Shown in pieces: positions 44,119-54,472 of a DNA stretch of 60,000 bases (positions are counted from its first letter, which is position 1; each line of letters begins with the position of its first letter). The position numbers and the translations under genes were made by a program. This stretch comes from Paenibacillus psychroresistens. Its GTDB lineage: Bacteria; Bacillota; Bacilli; Paenibacillales; NBRC-103111. The notes beneath the pieces were generated by a model that saw nothing but the letters and a program-made list of their open reading frames with translations, was not told the origin of the DNA and searched no databases. Location of the stretch: NCBI RefSeq assembly GCF_009728935.1, contig NZ_CP034235.1:207501-267500 (forward strand), written 5' to 3'.

Positions 44119-44517
44119 ATGGTAATGTCAGATCCGATTGCAGATATGCTTACACGCATACGCAACGCTAATGTTGTTCGTAAAGAAACCGTAGAAATTC
44201 CAGCTTCCACAATCAAAAAGGAAATTGCTGAAATTTTGAAAAAAGAAGGCTTCATTCGTGATGCTGAATATGTTCAAGATAACAAACACGGGATTATCCG
44301 CTTGTTTCTTAAATACGGTCCTAACAATGAACGTGTAATTTCCGGCTTAAAAAGAATTAGCAAACCAGGCTTGCGCGTATATACGAAGAGTCAAGAGGTT
44401 CCTCGTGTACTAGGCGGTCTAGGTTTAGCGATTATCTCTACCTCAAGTGGAGTAATGACTGATAAAGAAGCTCGTCAAGCTAAATCAGGCGGAGAAGTTA
44501 TCTGCTACATTTGGTAA
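44119..44517 (+). CDS. rpsH: 30S ribosomal protein S8
   Basis: 132 residues. [15 protein letters not shown] near the N-terminus and the C-terminal [21 protein letters not shown] are typical. ATG 44119 has GGAGG 9 bases upstream; ATG 44125 is a nearby alternative with a 15-base gap. S8 is a primary 16S-binding protein and the translational repressor of the spc genes in E. coli. Confidence 0.97.
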   Translation: MVMSDPIADMLTRIRNANVVRKETVEIPASTIKKEIAEILKKEGFIRDAEYVQDNKHGIIRLFLKYGPNNERVISGLKRISKPGLRVYTKSQEVPRVLGGLGLAIISTSSGVMTDKEARQAKSGGEVICYIW

Positions 44518-44548
44518 TTGATCAAGGCAATCGAATGGAGGTGTACAC

Positions 44549-45091
44549 ATGTCTCGAATTGGTCGTAAACCAATCACTGTACCAGCAGGAGTAAATGTAT
44601 CTTTTGAAGACACAAGAATCACGGTAAAAGGACCTAAAGGTGTTTTGTCCCGTGAATTGCATAAAGATATGATCGTTGCTTTGGAAGAAAACGTAATTAA
44701 CGTAACTCGTCCTTCCGACAATAAGTTACACCGCTCTTTACACGGAACTACCCGCAGTGTGGTAGCTAACATGGTAATCGGAGTAACTGACGGATTTACA
44801 AAAAATTTGGAATTGGTTGGCGTTGGTTACCGTGCTAACAAAAACGGGGATAAATTAGTGCTTAACGTAGGTTACTCACATCCCGTTGAAATTCTACCTG
44901 AATCAGGTATCGAATTCGATGTTCCAACAAATACAAAAATTACAGTTAGAGGTATCGATAAAGAACTTATCGGTGCAACAGCAGCTAAAATTCGCTCCGT
45001 ACGTGAGCCCGAGCCTTATAAAGGTAAAGGGATTAAATATGAAGGCGAACGCATTCTTCGTAAAGAAGGTAAAGCTGGTAAGAAGAAGTAA
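44549..45091 (+). CDS. rplF: 50S ribosomal protein L6
   Basis: 180 residues, two tandem L6 folds. [15 protein letters not shown] start and the C-terminal [17 protein letters not shown] with the conserved GKGIKY signature. L6 lies next to the sarcin-ricin loop. TGGAGGTG precedes ATG 44549. Confidence 0.98.
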   Translation: MSRIGRKPITVPAGVNVSFEDTRITVKGPKGVLSRELHKDMIVALEENVINVTRPSDNKLHRSLHGTTRSVVANMVIGVTDGFTKNLELVGVGYRANKNGDKLVLNVGYSHPVEILPESGIEFDVPTNTKITVRGIDKELIGATAAKIRSVREPEPYKGKGIKYEGERILRKEGKAGKKK

Positions 45092-45142
45092 GATCGGCAT
45101 TCTAAGGGTTTCTTAGAAGATATGAAGGGAGTGAACATCCTC

Positions 45143-45511
45143 ATGATTACAAAAAGCGATAAAAACGCATCACGTTTGAAGAGACATCTTCGTGTACGTA
45201 AGAAAATCGAAGGAACGACTTTACGTCCTCGTTTGAATATTTTCCGTTCATCGAAGCATATGTATGCTCAAATTATTGATGATATAAAAGGCGTAACAAT
45301 CGTTGCTGCTTCCACATTGGATAAGACTTTGGGAGAAGCCGTTACTAACGGTGGCAATATTGATGCAGCTCGTCAAGTTGGAGCATTAATTGCCCAACGT
45401 GCAAAAGAACAAGGTGTTGTGAAAGTTGTATTTGATCGCGGCGGGTATTTATACCACGGACGTGTTCAAGCATTAGCTGACGCAGCGCGCGAAGCTGGAC
45501 TAGAATTCTAG
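45143..45511 (+). CDS. rplR: 50S ribosomal protein L18
   Basis: 122 residues from ATG 45143 ([21 protein letters not shown]), matching the family start. AAGGGAG is 11 bases upstream; GTG 45131 is a less likely alternative. [28 protein letters not shown] is the conserved C-terminal region (split across residues 94-122). It binds 5S rRNA. Confidence 0.95.
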   Translation: MITKSDKNASRLKRHLRVRKKIEGTTLRPRLNIFRSSKHMYAQIIDDIKGVTIVAASTLDKTLGEAVTNGGNIDAARQVGALIAQRAKEQGVVKVVFDRGGYLYHGRVQALADAAREAGLEF

Positions 45512-45543
45512 TTCACACTCTATTCAATAAGGAGGTAAAAAAC

Positions 45544-46041
45544 TTGCGTGTAGATCCCAATACATTAGACTTAAAAGATAAAACGGTTCACATTAACCGT
45601 GTTGCTAAAGTTGTTAAAGGCGGTCGTCGTTTTAGTTTCAGCGCACTAGTAGTTGTCGGTGACGGCAATGGCTGGGTTGGTGCAGGAATTGGTAAAGCAG
45701 GCGAAGTTGGAGATGCCATCAAAAAAGGTATCGAAGATGCTAAGAAAAACTTAATCCACGTGCCGATTGTGAAAACAACAATACCCCATTTAGTGGTTGG
45801 TAAATTTGGTGCAGGAAGAGTTCTACTTAAACCGGCATCACAAGGTACTGGAGTTATTGCTGGCGGACCTGTTCGTGCAGTATTGGAATTAGCTGGAGTC
45901 GGCGATATTTTGACAAAATCTTTAGGATCCTCGAACTCCATTAACATGGTAAACGCGACATTGGAAGGCTTACAACGCTTGAAAAAAGCGGAAGAAGTTG
46001 CAAAACTGCGCGGAAAAACAGTCGCTGAACTGTTAGGTTAG
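45544..46041 (+). CDS. rpsE: 30S ribosomal protein S5
   Basis: 165 residues from TTG 45544, with AAGGAGG 8 bases upstream. The N-terminal double-stranded RNA-binding fold contains [18 protein letters not shown] sequence (here [16 protein letters not shown], residues 18-33), the region where spectinomycin-resistance changes map; it looks wild type. [17 protein letters not shown] is the C-terminal signature. Confidence 0.97.
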   Translation: MRVDPNTLDLKDKTVHINRVAKVVKGGRRFSFSALVVVGDGNGWVGAGIGKAGEVGDAIKKGIEDAKKNLIHVPIVKTTIPHLVVGKFGAGRVLLKPASQGTGVIAGGPVRAVLELAGVGDILTKSLGSSNSINMVNATLEGLQRLKKAEEVAKLRGKTVAELLG

Positions 46042-46053
46042 GGGGAAAATACA

Positions 46054-46242
46054 ATGGCAAAACAACTACTGATTACCCTTACTCGTAGCTTGATTGGACG
46101 CCCTGAAACACAACGTGTAACTGTAAGAACCTTGGGATTAAAGAAATTGAATTCCAGTGCTGTTCAACTAGATAACGTTGCGATTCGTGGAATGATCAAT
46201 AAAGTTAGTCATTTGGTTGAAGTTAAAGCATTCGAAGAATAA
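46054..46242 (+). CDS. rpmD: 50S ribosomal protein L30
   Basis: 62 residues, short bacterial form. [25 protein letters not shown] is the conserved start (residues 5-29) and [12 protein letters not shown] the second half. GGGGG lies 8 bases before ATG 46054. Between rpsE and rplO as in all Bacilli. Confidence 0.97.
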   Translation: MAKQLLITLTRSLIGRPETQRVTVRTLGLKKLNSSAVQLDNVAIRGMINKVSHLVEVKAFEE

Positions 46243-46279
46243 ATAGAGCTCCAGAAATTTTACAAGGAGGTGCACAACG

Positions 46280-46720
46280 ATGAAGTTACATGAACTAGCT
46301 CCAGCACCAGGATCACGTCACGTTAAGAAACGTGTCGGTCGCGGTATTGGTAGCGGTACTGGTAAAACAGCAGGTAGCGGGCATAAAGGTCAAAAAGCTC
46401 GTTCTGGTGGTGGCGTTCGTCCTGGATTTGAAGGGGGTCAAAACCCTTTATTCCGTAGATTGCCTAAACGCGGGTTTAATAATCTTAATCGCAAGGAATA
46501 CGCAGTAGTCAACTTAGACGTGCTTAACAATTTCACAACTGGAACAGAAGTCACACCGGAAGTTTTGATGGAATACGGTATTGTCAAAAATTCAAAAAGT
46601 GGAATTAAGATTTTAGGCAATGGCGAGCTTACTGTTCAACTTACAGTAAAAGCTAATAAGTTCTCCCAATCTGCGGTGGATAAAATTCAGGCTGCCGGCG
46701 GTAAAACCGAGGTGATTTAA
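46280..46720 (+). CDS. rplO: 50S ribosomal protein L15
   Basis: 146 residues. The glycine- and basic-rich extension ([20 protein letters not shown]) near residues 20-40 penetrates the 23S rRNA. The globular C-terminal domain ends [19 protein letters not shown] precedes ATG 46280. The stop overlaps the secY start by one base. Confidence 0.98.
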   Translation: MKLHELAPAPGSRHVKKRVGRGIGSGTGKTAGSGHKGQKARSGGGVRPGFEGGQNPLFRRLPKRGFNNLNRKEYAVVNLDVLNNFTTGTEVTPEVLMEYGIVKNSKSGIKILGNGELTVQLTVKANKFSQSAVDKIQAAGGKTEVI

Positions 46721-48018
46721 TGTTTAATACCCTAGCCAACATCTTTAAGGTAGAAGATCTTAGAAGAAGAATTATATTTACATTAGTCATTCTGATTGTA
46801 TACAGAATTGGTTCCTTTATACCAGTGCCAAACATCAATATTGATATGCTTAAAGTTGAGGATCAATCAGGTGTTGACGTATTCGGGTTATTAAATACAT
46901 TCTCGGGTGGAGCATTGCATAGATTTTCCATCTTCGCGATGGGGATTATGCCATACATTACTTCTTCAATTATCGTGCAGTTACTTTCCATGGATGTTAT
47001 TCCACGGTTTGCACAATGGGCTAAAGAAGGCGATGTAGGCAGAAAAAAACTTGCTCAAATCACAAGATATGGAACGGTAATATTGGGCTTAATTCAAGCT
47101 TTCGGATTAGCTATTGGCTTTAACAATATTTACAGCGGTTTGGTAATTAATCCAAACTTTACAACTTACGCTTTAATAGCTATTATCTTGACCGCAGGTA
47201 CGTCTTTCCTAATGTGGTTAGGTGAACAAATCACAGAGCATGGTATCGGAAATGGTATATCGATTATCATCTTTGCTGGGATTGTTGCTGGAATTACAAC
47301 GAACATTAATGTGATTTATCAAGAACTTTTTGTAGATGCCGGGGATGCTTTATTCTTGAACATTATTAAACTGATCTTGATACTAATTGCGATCGTTGTT
47401 ATTATTGCAGGTGTAATTTTTGTTCAACAAGGAATTCGTAAGATTCCTGTTCAATACGCAAAACGTGTTGTAGGACGTAAAATGTACGGTGGACAATCCA
47501 CACACATTCCTTTAAAAGTGAATGCAGCTGGTGTTATTCCCGTAATTTTCGCTTTATCACTCTTGATGTTTCCTTCTACCATCGCACAATTCTGGTCTGG
47601 AAATGTCGTAGCAGATTGGATCATTAAAAACTTGGTTTACACAGCACCGCTTGGTATGGTCTTCTACGTAATCCTTATCATTGGTTTTACGTATTTCTAC
47701 ACATTTGTTCAGATTAATCCTGTTCAAATGGCAGATCAAATGAAGAAAAACGGTGGATATATTCCGGGTATTCGTCCTGGTAAAACGACGCAAGTTTATT
47801 TAACCAGAGTGATGACACGTATTACTTTATCTGGCGCAATATTCTTGGCAGCTGTTTCAATTTTGCCTATGATCTTTGGAGCTTTAGCTAATTTACCGGC
47901 ACAAGTACGTATCGGGGGTACCTCGTTGCTTATCGTAATCGGAGTTGGCTTGGAAACTATGAAGCAAATTGAGAGCCAATTAATCAAACGCCATTACAAA
48001 GGGTTCATCAATAAATAA
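46720..48018 (+). CDS. secY: Preprotein translocase subunit SecY
   Basis: 432 residues, the ten-helix export channel. The first membrane helix region is [18 protein letters not shown] near residue 18; the plug and pore region follows with [20 protein letters not shown]. Cytoplasmic loop residues [11 protein letters not shown] near 245 bind SecA and ribosomes. It shares the TAATG overlap with rplO and partners with SecE encoded near 20.2 kb. Confidence 0.98.
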   Translation: MFNTLANIFKVEDLRRRIIFTLVILIVYRIGSFIPVPNINIDMLKVEDQSGVDVFGLLNTFSGGALHRFSIFAMGIMPYITSSIIVQLLSMDVIPRFAQWAKEGDVGRKKLAQITRYGTVILGLIQAFGLAIGFNNIYSGLVINPNFTTYALIAIILTAGTSFLMWLGEQITEHGIGNGISIIIFAGIVAGITTNINVIYQELFVDAGDALFLNIIKLILILIAIVVIIAGVIFVQQGIRKIPVQYAKRVVGRKMYGGQSTHIPLKVNAAGVIPVIFALSLLMFPSTIAQFWSGNVVADWIIKNLVYTAPLGMVFYVILIIGFTYFYTFVQINPVQMADQMKKNGGYIPGIRPGKTTQVYLTRVMTRITLSGAIFLAAVSILPMIFGALANLPAQVRIGGTSLLIVIGVGLETMKQIESQLIKRHYKGFINK

Positions 48019-48079
48019 TGAAGCGAACCGGTTTAACCTGGGTAAGCTCAGCCGATCCACTTCGGAGGAGGTCACACGA

Positions 48080-48730
48080 ATGAATGTAATTTTTATGGGT
48101 CCTCCTGGTGCAGGTAAAGGGACACAAGCCGAACAAATAGTGAACGAGTTTGCCATACCTCACATTTCAACAGGCGATGCATTTCGTCTAGCGATGCGTC
48201 TTGGTACTCCGCTCGGTATCGAAGCAAAGAAGTTTGTGGATCAAGGTTTATTGGTCCCGGATGAAATTACTATCGGTATCGTGCGGGAAAGAATTCAAGA
48301 TCAAGATTGCCAGAATGGCTTCTTGTTGGATGGATTTCCAAGAACGATTTCACAAGCGCAAGCTTTGGATGAAATTTTGGGAACAATGAGTAAAAAGATT
48401 GATTATGTCATTAACTTAAGCGTAGATCGTAATTTACTCTTAGCCCGTTTAACAGGAAGAAGAATCTGCAAGTCATGTGGCGCTACTTATCACGTAATTT
48501 TCAATCCTCCTCAGCAAGAGCTTGTATGTGATAAATGTGCAGGTGAGCTGTATCAACGTTCTGATGATACAGAAGAGAAGGTTGGAACGCGGTTAGATGA
48601 GTATTTGTCCAAGACAGCTCCGCTTCTTGAGTATTATGACAATCAGAAAATTTTGCGTCAGGTTAACGGTGAACAAGAGATCAATGCGGTTACTGCAGAA
48701 ATCAATACCCTTTTGCGAGGACAGTCCTGA
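48080..48730 (+). CDS. adk: Adenylate kinase
   Basis: 216 residues. P-loop GPPGAGKGT at residues 7-15. The LID domain holds a Cys4 zinc site (CKSC near 130 and CDKC near 150), the Gram-positive form. It interconverts ATP, ADP and AMP. GGAGGAGG precedes ATG 48080. The TGA stop overlaps the map ATG (TGATG). Confidence 0.98.
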   Translation: MNVIFMGPPGAGKGTQAEQIVNEFAIPHISTGDAFRLAMRLGTPLGIEAKKFVDQGLLVPDEITIGIVRERIQDQDCQNGFLLDGFPRTISQAQALDEILGTMSKKIDYVINLSVDRNLLLARLTGRRICKSCGATYHVIFNPPQQELVCDKCAGELYQRSDDTEEKVGTRLDEYLSKTAPLLEYYDNQKILRQVNGEQEINAVTAEINTLLRGQS

Positions 48731-49482
48731 TGATCATTTGTAAGTCGGAGACTGAATTGAAGTTGATGCGGAAAGCAGGTCGCATTGTTGCGGAAACGCA
48801 TCGCTTGTTAGCTAAGTCAATTCAACCTGGCATAACTACGAAGGAATTAGATCAAATCGCTGAAGATTATATTCATAGCCAGGGCGCAATTCCATCGTTC
48901 AAAGGCTATAATGGTTTTCCTGGCAGTATTTGTGCTTCTGTCAACGATGAATTAGTACATGGAATACCCGGTCACAGAAAGCTTAACGAAGGCGACATCA
49001 TCAGTATCGATATCGGAGCACAATATCAAGGGTATCATGGTGATTCGGCATGGACTTATCCCGTTGGGAAAGTATCGGAAACAGCTCTTAAGCTGTTGGA
49101 AGTTACTGAAAAATCCTTATATGCGGGATTAGAACTAGCGAAACCAGATGTGCGTTTGTTTACAATTTCCTATGCTATTCAGAAATGTATTGAAGATGAA
49201 GGTTTTTCTGTCGTAAGAGAATACGTTGGTCATGGAATAGGGGCGGATCTTCATGAGGAACCCCAAATTCCCAATTACGGACTTCCTGAACGTGGACCGC
49301 GATTAAAGCAAGGTATGGTACTAGCTATTGAACCTATGGTCAATGTTGGAGAACGTTTTGTTAAAACGCTTGAAGACAATTGGACGGTAGTTACAGTTGA
49401 TGGTTCCTTATGCTCACACTTTGAGCATACCATTGCTATTACCGCGGACGGTTATGAGATTCTGACAAAGCTCGAAGCGTAG
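48730..49482 (+). CDS. map: Methionine aminopeptidase, type I
   Basis: 250 residues. Removes the N-terminal methionine of new proteins. Metal-binding and catalytic residues are visible in [14 protein letters not shown] (His near residue 77), [18 protein letters not shown] (two Asp near 95-106), [12 protein letters not shown] (His near 170) and AIEPMV (Glu near 203), plus the last Glu in HFEHTI. Coupled to adk by overlap. Confidence 0.98.
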   Translation: MIICKSETELKLMRKAGRIVAETHRLLAKSIQPGITTKELDQIAEDYIHSQGAIPSFKGYNGFPGSICASVNDELVHGIPGHRKLNEGDIISIDIGAQYQGYHGDSAWTYPVGKVSETALKLLEVTEKSLYAGLELAKPDVRLFTISYAIQKCIEDEGFSVVREYVGHGIGADLHEEPQIPNYGLPERGPRLKQGMVLAIEPMVNVGERFVKTLEDNWTVVTVDGSLCSHFEHTIAITADGYEILTKLEA

Positions 49483-49492
49483 GTGAAGAACA

Positions 49493-49804
49493 GTGAGTGA
49501 TACAGTTAGTCCACAGCTGGGACAAATCGTTAAGATATTACGCGGCAGAGATCTCAATAAATATGCGGTAATCATTGCAATCGTCGATCAACGGTTTTTA
49601 TGGATAGCGGATGGGGATAAACGAAAGTTTGACCAGCCCAAAAAGAAGAATCTACTTCATTTGCAATTACAGGATGTAATTAGCCAAGAAGTTGTGAATA
49701 GCTTATTGGAAACAGGCCGAGTAACAAATGGAAAATTAAGATACGCGTTGAACAAGTTTGTTGAGACTCAACAAATGGAAGCACCAACACAGGAAGGAGA
49801 ATGA
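49493..49804 (+). CDS. KOW-domain RNA-binding protein (L14e/L6e/L27e-like)
   Basis: 103 residues, start GTG 49493. The N-terminus [18 protein letters not shown] resembles the KOW motif of eukaryal-type ribosomal proteins, followed by [17 protein letters not shown], a basic loop. The rest is helical. A homologous small gene lies between map and infA in many Firmicutes, but its exact function is not known to me; ribosome or rRNA binding is inferred. Its stop overlaps the ribosome-binding region of infA. Confidence 0.85.
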   Translation: MSDTVSPQLGQIVKILRGRDLNKYAVIIAIVDQRFLWIADGDKRKFDQPKKKNLLHLQLQDVISQEVVNSLLETGRVTNGKLRYALNKFVETQQMEAPTQEGE

Positions 49805-49806
49805 GC

Positions 49807-50025
49807 ATGGCCAAAGAAGATGTAATTGAAGTTGAAGGTACTGTCGTTGAGCCCCTTCCAAACGCAATGTTTAAAGTTGAATTGGAAAACGGTCATAAGA
49901 TACTAGCTCATGTCTCAGGTAAAATAAGAATGCATTTTATTCGTATTCTGCCAGGAGATAAAGTTACCGTTGAACTTTCGCCCTACGATTTAACTAGAGG
50001 TCGTATAACCTACCGTTTCAAATAG
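49807..50025 (+). CDS. infA: Translation initiation factor IF-1
   Basis: 72 residues, OB fold: [22 protein letters not shown], then [20 protein letters not shown] chose ATG 49807, 7 bases after AAGGAGA; ATG 49801 is too close to that site. IF-1 blocks the A site during initiation. Confidence 0.98.
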   Translation: MAKEDVIEVEGTVVEPLPNAMFKVELENGHKILAHVSGKIRMHFIRILPGDKVTVELSPYDLTRGRITYRFK

Positions 50026-50046
50026 ATTATTCATGCTTTACGATGA

Positions 50047-50199
<153 letters not shown>

Positions 50200-50214
50200 G
50201 GAGGTGCAGTATCA

Positions 50215-50583
50215 ATGGCTCGTATAGCTGGAGTAGACTTACCTCGTGAAAAACGAGTAGAAATTGCTTTGACTTATATATTCGGGATCGGTAAAACGAC
50301 TTCGCAGAATATCATAAGCAGCACTGGTTTAAACAAAGATACTCGTGTACGTGATCTTACTGAAGATGAAGTAAGCAAAATACGCGAAGCAATTGATAAG
50401 ACAGTTAAAGTGGAAGGCGATCTACGCAGAGAAATTTCATTGAACATCAAACGTTTAATCGAAATTGGTTCATACCGTGGACTTCGTCACCGTCGTGGTT
50501 TACCTGTTCGTGGTCAACGTACCAAAACAAATGCTCGTACTCGTAAAGGTCCACGTCGTACAGTAGCTAATAAGAAGAAATAA
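50215..50583 (+). CDS. rpsM: 30S ribosomal protein S13
   Basis: 122 residues. [22 protein letters not shown] start; [30 protein letters not shown] is the conserved basic C-terminal segment (residues 82-111). It contacts L5 in an intersubunit bridge. AAGGAGGTG precedes ATG 50215. Confidence 0.98.
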   Translation: MARIAGVDLPREKRVEIALTYIFGIGKTTSQNIISSTGLNKDTRVRDLTEDEVSKIREAIDKTVKVEGDLRREISLNIKRLIEIGSYRGLRHRRGLPVRGQRTKTNARTRKGPRRTVANKKK

Positions 50584-50601
50584 GAAAGGGGGATAAACCA
50601 C

Positions 50602-50997
50602 ATGGCAAAACCTAAAAAAGTTGTCCGCACGAAACGTCGTGATCGTAAGAATATCGATACCGGAGTAGCTCATATTCGTTCCACTTTCAACAATACAATT
50701 GTAACGATTACAGATCCACACGGAAATGCGATTTCTTGGGCGAGTGCTGGTAACATGGGTTTCAAAGGCTCACGTAAAAGTACTCCATTTGCTGCACAAA
50801 TGGCTGCTGAACAAGCTGCTAAAGCTGCAATGGATCATGGTATGAAGGTTGTTGAAGTTATGGTTAAAGGTCCAGGCGCAGGTCGTGAGGCTGCAATCCG
50901 CTCATTACAAGCTGCAGGACTTGAAGTAAACTTAATTAAAGACGTGACTCCAGTCCCACATAATGGTTGTCGTCCACCTAAGCGTCGTCGTGTTTAA
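50602..50997 (+). CDS. rpsK: 30S ribosomal protein S11
   Basis: 131 residues. [19 protein letters not shown] near residue 25 and the C-terminal [17 protein letters not shown] are typical. It forms the platform near the mRNA exit. AAAGGGGG precedes ATG 50602. A 128-base gap to rpoA follows. Confidence 0.98.
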   Translation: MAKPKKVVRTKRRDRKNIDTGVAHIRSTFNNTIVTITDPHGNAISWASAGNMGFKGSRKSTPFAAQMAAEQAAKAAMDHGMKVVEVMVKGPGAGREAAIRSLQAAGLEVNLIKDVTPVPHNGCRPPKRRRV

Positions 50998-51125
50998 TTC
51001 AGGATCTCGGGTGGTATAAATATCCATAACATGTGAATAATGATGTTGAAGGATAGGCATACTACTTGGTTTAATAATTTTACAGGTTATCCAGAAGCAA
51101 CGACGTTTCGAGGAGGATTCATCGA

Positions 51126-52070
51126 ATGATAGAAATCGAAAAACCCAAAATAGAAACCTTAGCACTAAATGAAGAAGGAACCTACGGTAAGTTCGTTGTA
51201 GAGCCACTTGAACGTGGCTATGGCACTACACTCGGAAACTCCTTACGCAGAATTCTACTTTCATCATTGCCCGGGGCAGCAGTAAATTCCGTACAGATCG
51301 ATGGCGTATTGCATGAGTTTTCAACTGTACCTGGCGTTATGGAGGATGTAACAGAAATCATCCTTAATCTCAAAGGGCTTTCGTTGAAAATTCATTCAGA
51401 TGAAGAAAAAGTGCTTGAAATTGATGCTGAAGGCGACGGTAGAATTACTGCTGGCGACATTCGTGCTGATAGCGATGTTGAAATCCTCAATCCTGAGCTT
51501 CACATTGCCACACTTTCCCCAGATGCTCGTTTGCATATGCGTATTTTTGCAAGCAGAGGTCGCGGTTATGTACAGTCTGATAAGAATAAACGTGAAGATC
51601 AACCCATTGGAGTTATTCCAATTGATTCCATCTACACGCCAATCACTCGTGTGAACTACAGCGTAGAAAATACACGTGTGGGTCAAGTTACCAACTATGA
51701 TAAGTTGACTATGGAAGTATGGACTGATGGAAGCATACGTCCTGAAGAATCCGTTAGCCTTGGTGCTAAAATTCTTACAGAGCACTTGAACTTGTTCGTT
51801 GGATTAACGGATGAAGCGAAAGATGCAGAAATCATGGTTGAAAAAGAAGAAGACAAGAAGGAAAAAGTATTGGAAATGACAATTGAAGAATTGGATCTTT
51901 CCGTACGTTCGTATAATTGTCTTAAACGTGCAGGAATCAACACCGTTCAAGAGCTAATCACGAAAACAGAAGAAGATATGATGAAGGTACGTAACCTGGG
52001 TCGTAAATCTTTGGAAGAAGTTCAAGAGAAGCTGGAAGAATTGGGATTGGGACTTCGCGCGGAAGATTAG
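51126..52070 (+). CDS. rpoA: DNA-directed RNA polymerase subunit alpha
   Basis: 314 residues. The N-terminal dimerisation domain contains [20 protein letters not shown] near residue 30. A charged linker ([12 protein letters not shown]) leads to the C-terminal domain ([39 protein letters not shown]), which binds UP elements and activators. CGAGGAGG precedes ATG 51126. A weak promoter-like pair (TTGAAG-18-TTTAAT near 51046-51075) lies in the gap upstream. Confidence 0.98.
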   Translation: MIEIEKPKIETLALNEEGTYGKFVVEPLERGYGTTLGNSLRRILLSSLPGAAVNSVQIDGVLHEFSTVPGVMEDVTEIILNLKGLSLKIHSDEEKVLEIDAEGDGRITAGDIRADSDVEILNPELHIATLSPDARLHMRIFASRGRGYVQSDKNKREDQPIGVIPIDSIYTPITRVNYSVENTRVGQVTNYDKLTMEVWTDGSIRPEESVSLGAKILTEHLNLFVGLTDEAKDAEIMVEKEEDKKEKVLEMTIEELDLSVRSYNCLKRAGINTVQELITKTEEDMMKVRNLGRKSLEEVQEKLEELGLGLRAED

Positions 52071-52096
52071 TATTTAAAGCAGAAGGAGGTTACATC

Positions 52097-52465
52097 ATGG
52101 CAATTTATAAAAAGCTAGGTCGTGATTCCAGCGGTCGCAAAGCATTATTTCGCGATTTGGTTACCGACTTATTCATACAAGAGCGTATTCAAACAACAGA
52201 GGCTAAAGCGAAAGAATTGCGTTCAATAGCAGAAAAGCTAATTACATTAGCTAAACGTGGCGATTTGCATGCACGTCGTCAAGCAGCTGCTTTTGTACGT
52301 CGCGAGCAAGTTACTGAAGATCAAGATGCTATCCAAAAGCTGTTTTCTGAATTAGCACCTCGCTATGCAGAACGCGCTGGTGGTTACACACGTATCTTGA
52401 AACTAGGACCTCGTCGTGGAGATTCAGCCCCTATGGTATATCTGGAGCTTGTAGACCGTGCATAA
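52097..52465 (+). CDS. rplQ: 50S ribosomal protein L17
   Basis: 122 residues. [21 protein letters not shown] near residue 15 and the C-terminal [22 protein letters not shown] segment. The first residues read [23 protein letters not shown] precedes ATG 52097. It ends the alpha operon before a terminator; the ECF transporter genes that often follow it in Bacilli are absent here. Confidence 0.98.
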   Translation: MAIYKKLGRDSSGRKALFRDLVTDLFIQERIQTTEAKAKELRSIAEKLITLAKRGDLHARRQAAAFVRREQVTEDQDAIQKLFSELAPRYAERAGGYTRILKLGPRRGDSAPMVYLELVDRA

Positions 52466-52476
52466 AACGGATAAAG

Positions 52477-52519
52477 AAGGGCGAACCGAATCGTAGGGTT
52501 CAGTTATTGCCCTTTTTTA
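52477..52519 (+). terminator. Rho-independent terminator after rplQ
   Basis: AAGGGC at 52477-52482 pairs with GCCCTT at 52509-52514, and GAACC with GGTTC inside, followed by TTTTAA. It closes the S10-spc-alpha cluster. Confidence 0.85.
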
Positions 52520-52567
52520 ACGTTCATCTTTGATCGCATAATTTATGTTTAGGCAGTAGGTGTTAAG

Positions 52568-53338
52568 ATGAGTATTGTACGTAATATTATGATGGTTGTT
52601 AGTTATGATGGTACCGCTTATTGCGGCTTTCAAATCCAACCACGTGACCATACCGTGCAGCAAGAGTTAGAACGAGCCATTTATGTGCTAACAGGCGAAC
52701 GTGTAAAGGTGATATCATCTGGTAGAACCGATGCTGGTGTACATGCAAAAGCACAAGTGATTAATTTTTTGACGGAATGTATCATTCCCATTGATCGCTG
52801 GTGCTTTGCCGTCAACACTCGGCTTCCGCGGGATATTGTTGTTCATAAGGCAAGTGAAGCTCCTCTGAATTTTCACTCGAGACATCACGCTAAACGTAAG
52901 ACTTACCGCTATACGATTCAACGCAGCAAAATACCGGATGTCTTTTATCGCCACACTCGTTTTCACCATCCAACGCGGTTAGATTTAAGCGAGATGCAAA
53001 ATGGTTTATCTCATCTAGTAGGTGAGCATGACTTTTCAGCCTTTTGCTCAGCAAGAACACCGGTAGGATCACACGTGCGGACCATTTATGAAGCAACAAT
53101 GGAATTTATTGCAGAGCCGTCTAGTGGAGATGGTCAAGCAGGTGTGATCCATATTTATATTACTGGTAACGGCTTCCTCTATAACATGGTGCGAATCATT
53201 GTAGGGACGCTGCTGCAGATTGGGCAAGGAAAACGAAGTGGTGTTGAGATGAACCAAATTTTGCTTTCGGGTGATCGTAATAAGGCGGGACCAACTGCAA
53301 TGGCACATGGCTTAACTTTGTGGGAAGTTAGCTATTGA
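52568..53338 (+). CDS. truA: tRNA pseudouridine(38-40) synthase
   Basis: 256 residues. The catalytic aspartate is in SSGRTDAGVHAKAQV near residue 56. YDGTAYCGFQIQP at the N-terminus and GNGFLYNMVRIIVGTLLQIG near residue 198 are family motifs. It modifies the anticodon arm of many tRNAs. AGGTG precedes ATG 52568. In B. subtilis it lies downstream of ecfT; here it follows rplQ directly. Confidence 0.96.
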   Translation: MSIVRNIMMVVSYDGTAYCGFQIQPRDHTVQQELERAIYVLTGERVKVISSGRTDAGVHAKAQVINFLTECIIPIDRWCFAVNTRLPRDIVVHKASEAPLNFHSRHHAKRKTYRYTIQRSKIPDVFYRHTRFHHPTRLDLSEMQNGLSHLVGEHDFSAFCSARTPVGSHVRTIYEATMEFIAEPSSGDGQAGVIHIYITGNGFLYNMVRIIVGTLLQIGQGKRSGVEMNQILLSGDRNKAGPTAMAHGLTLWEVSY

Positions 53339-53363
53339 TATGTGCTCTAGAATATAGTATGAT
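53335..53363 (+). promoter_or_regulatory. Promoter of rplM-rpsI
   Basis: TTGATA at 53335-53340, overlapping the truA stop, and TATGAT at 53358-53363, spacing 17. Confidence 0.68.
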
Positions 53364-53372
53364 AATATTCGG

Positions 53373-53411
53373 TCTTTATAACTGGCTACCCACAGCCCCG
53401 GGTTATAAGAT
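53373..53411 (+). promoter_or_regulatory. Probable L13 leader RNA
   Basis: The leader of rplM holds a compact fold: TCTT-ATAAC pairs with GTTATAAGA, and CCC pairs with GGG around an ACAGCCC loop (CTACCCACAGCCCCGGG). Position and the CCC-ACAGCCC-CGGG pattern fit the L13 ribosomal-protein leader described in Bacillales. I assign it from memory of that family, so a covariance-model search is needed to confirm it. Confidence 0.55.
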
Positions 53412-53453
53412 GTTAATGATGGCTATTTTATGATCGTTTAGGAGGATTAACAA

Positions 53454-53891
53454 ATGCGTACCACATATATGGCTAAACCTAATGAAGTTGAGCGCAAATG
53501 GTACATTATTGATGCTGAAGGAAAGACTCTAGGTCGGTTAGCAAGTGAAGCGGCAGCTATTATTCGCGGTAAGCATAAACCGCAATTTACGCCTCACGTT
53601 GACACAGGAGATTTCGTGATCATTATTAATGCCGAGAAGGTTCACTTAACTGGAAAGAAACTACAAAATAAAATGTACTACAAGCATTCCATGTATCAAG
53701 GTGGTTTAAAAGTAACTTCTGCACAGGATATGCTTAAAACTAAGCCTGAGCGCGTACTTGAATTCGCTATTCACGGCATGTTGCCTAAGACTCGTCTTGG
53801 GGACGGCATGAAAACGAAGCTTAAAGTATATGCAGGAACAGAACACCCGCACCAAGCACAACAACCTGAAGTTTGGGAACTACACGTATAA
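53454..53891 (+). CDS. rplM: 50S ribosomal protein L13
   Basis: 145 residues. [20 protein letters not shown] start, [20 protein letters not shown] near 24 and the C-terminal [13 protein letters not shown]. An early 50S assembly protein. TAGGAGG precedes ATG 53454. rpsI follows after 20 bases under the same promoter. Confidence 0.98.
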   Translation: MRTTYMAKPNEVERKWYIIDAEGKTLGRLASEAAAIIRGKHKPQFTPHVDTGDFVIIINAEKVHLTGKKLQNKMYYKHSMYQGGLKVTSAQDMLKTKPERVLEFAIHGMLPKTRLGDGMKTKLKVYAGTEHPHQAQQPEVWELHV

Positions 53892-53911
53892 TTTAGAAGG
53901 AGGACAGTTTC

Positions 53912-54304
53912 ATGGCTCAAGTGCAATACTATGGAACGGGTCGTCGTAAGCATTCGGTAGCACGTGTGCGCCTTATACCGGGTGAAGGACGAATCGTAAT
54001 CAACAAACGCGAATTAGATGATTATTTCTGCTTAGAAACTTTAAAGCTTATTGTTAAGCAACCATTGAACTTAACTGAAACTATCGGTAAATACGATATT
54101 ATCGTTATTGCTCATGGTGGTGGAACAACGGGTCAAGCTGGCGCAATTCGTCACGGTATTTCACGTGCTTTGCTAAAAGTTGATCTTGAATACCGTGGTT
54201 CTTTGAAAAAGGCTGGATTCTTAACTCGGGATCCGCGTATGAAAGAACGTAAAAAATACGGTTTGAAAGCTGCTCGTCGTGCTCCTCAATTCTCGAAACG
54301 TTAA
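53912..54304 (+). CDS. rpsI: 30S ribosomal protein S9
   Basis: 130 residues. [21 protein letters not shown] start; [21 protein letters not shown] near residue 68; the C-terminal tail ending APQFSKR reaches the P-site tRNA. GAAGGAGG precedes ATG 53912. A terminator follows. Confidence 0.98.
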   Translation: MAQVQYYGTGRRKHSVARVRLIPGEGRIVINKRELDDYFCLETLKLIVKQPLNLTETIGKYDIIVIAHGGGTTGQAGAIRHGISRALLKVDLEYRGSLKKAGFLTRDPRMKERKKYGLKAARRAPQFSKR

Positions 54305-54324
54305 TTTATACTCGTACGACTACG

Positions 54325-54363
54325 GAACCTTTTCTGCACTCAAGCGGGAAAGGTTTCTTTTTA
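54325..54363 (+). terminator. Rho-independent terminator after rpsI
   Basis: GAACCTTTTC at 54325-54334 pairs with GGGAAAGGTTTC around a short TGC-GC stem, followed by TTTTT. Confidence 0.85.
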
Positions 54364-54381
54364 AAATTTAGTTACGTGAAT

Positions 54382-54455
54382 ATGCTGACGAAGCTAGTTT
54401 TGCTAACACAAAACTCGTATTATGCTTACAAAGTTAGTTTTGCTAACACAAAACT
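54382..54455 (+). repeat. Tandem dyad repeat before cysH, candidate operator
   Basis: Two 34-bp direct repeats (54382-54415 and 54422-54455) differ at only three positions and are offset by exactly 40 bp. Each contains a dyad, AGTTTTG-CTAACA-CAAAACT, so each can bind a dimer or form a hairpin. They end 5 bases before the cysH ribosome-binding site. The site may be an operator controlling sulfate assimilation. The regulator is unknown; I see no S-box (SAM) riboswitch here. Confidence 0.7.
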
Positions 54456-54472
54456 TTAGGGAGGTAAACACC

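Noticed and set aside
54422..54472. Upstream ATG extending cysH by 17 codons
   Set aside because: The extension translates the tandem repeat and precedes the GGGAGG site; ATG 54473 fits the family.
54305..54472. S-box (SAM) riboswitch upstream of cysH
   Set aside because: The interval is too short and lacks the S-box conserved core; only a terminator and the tandem dyads are present.
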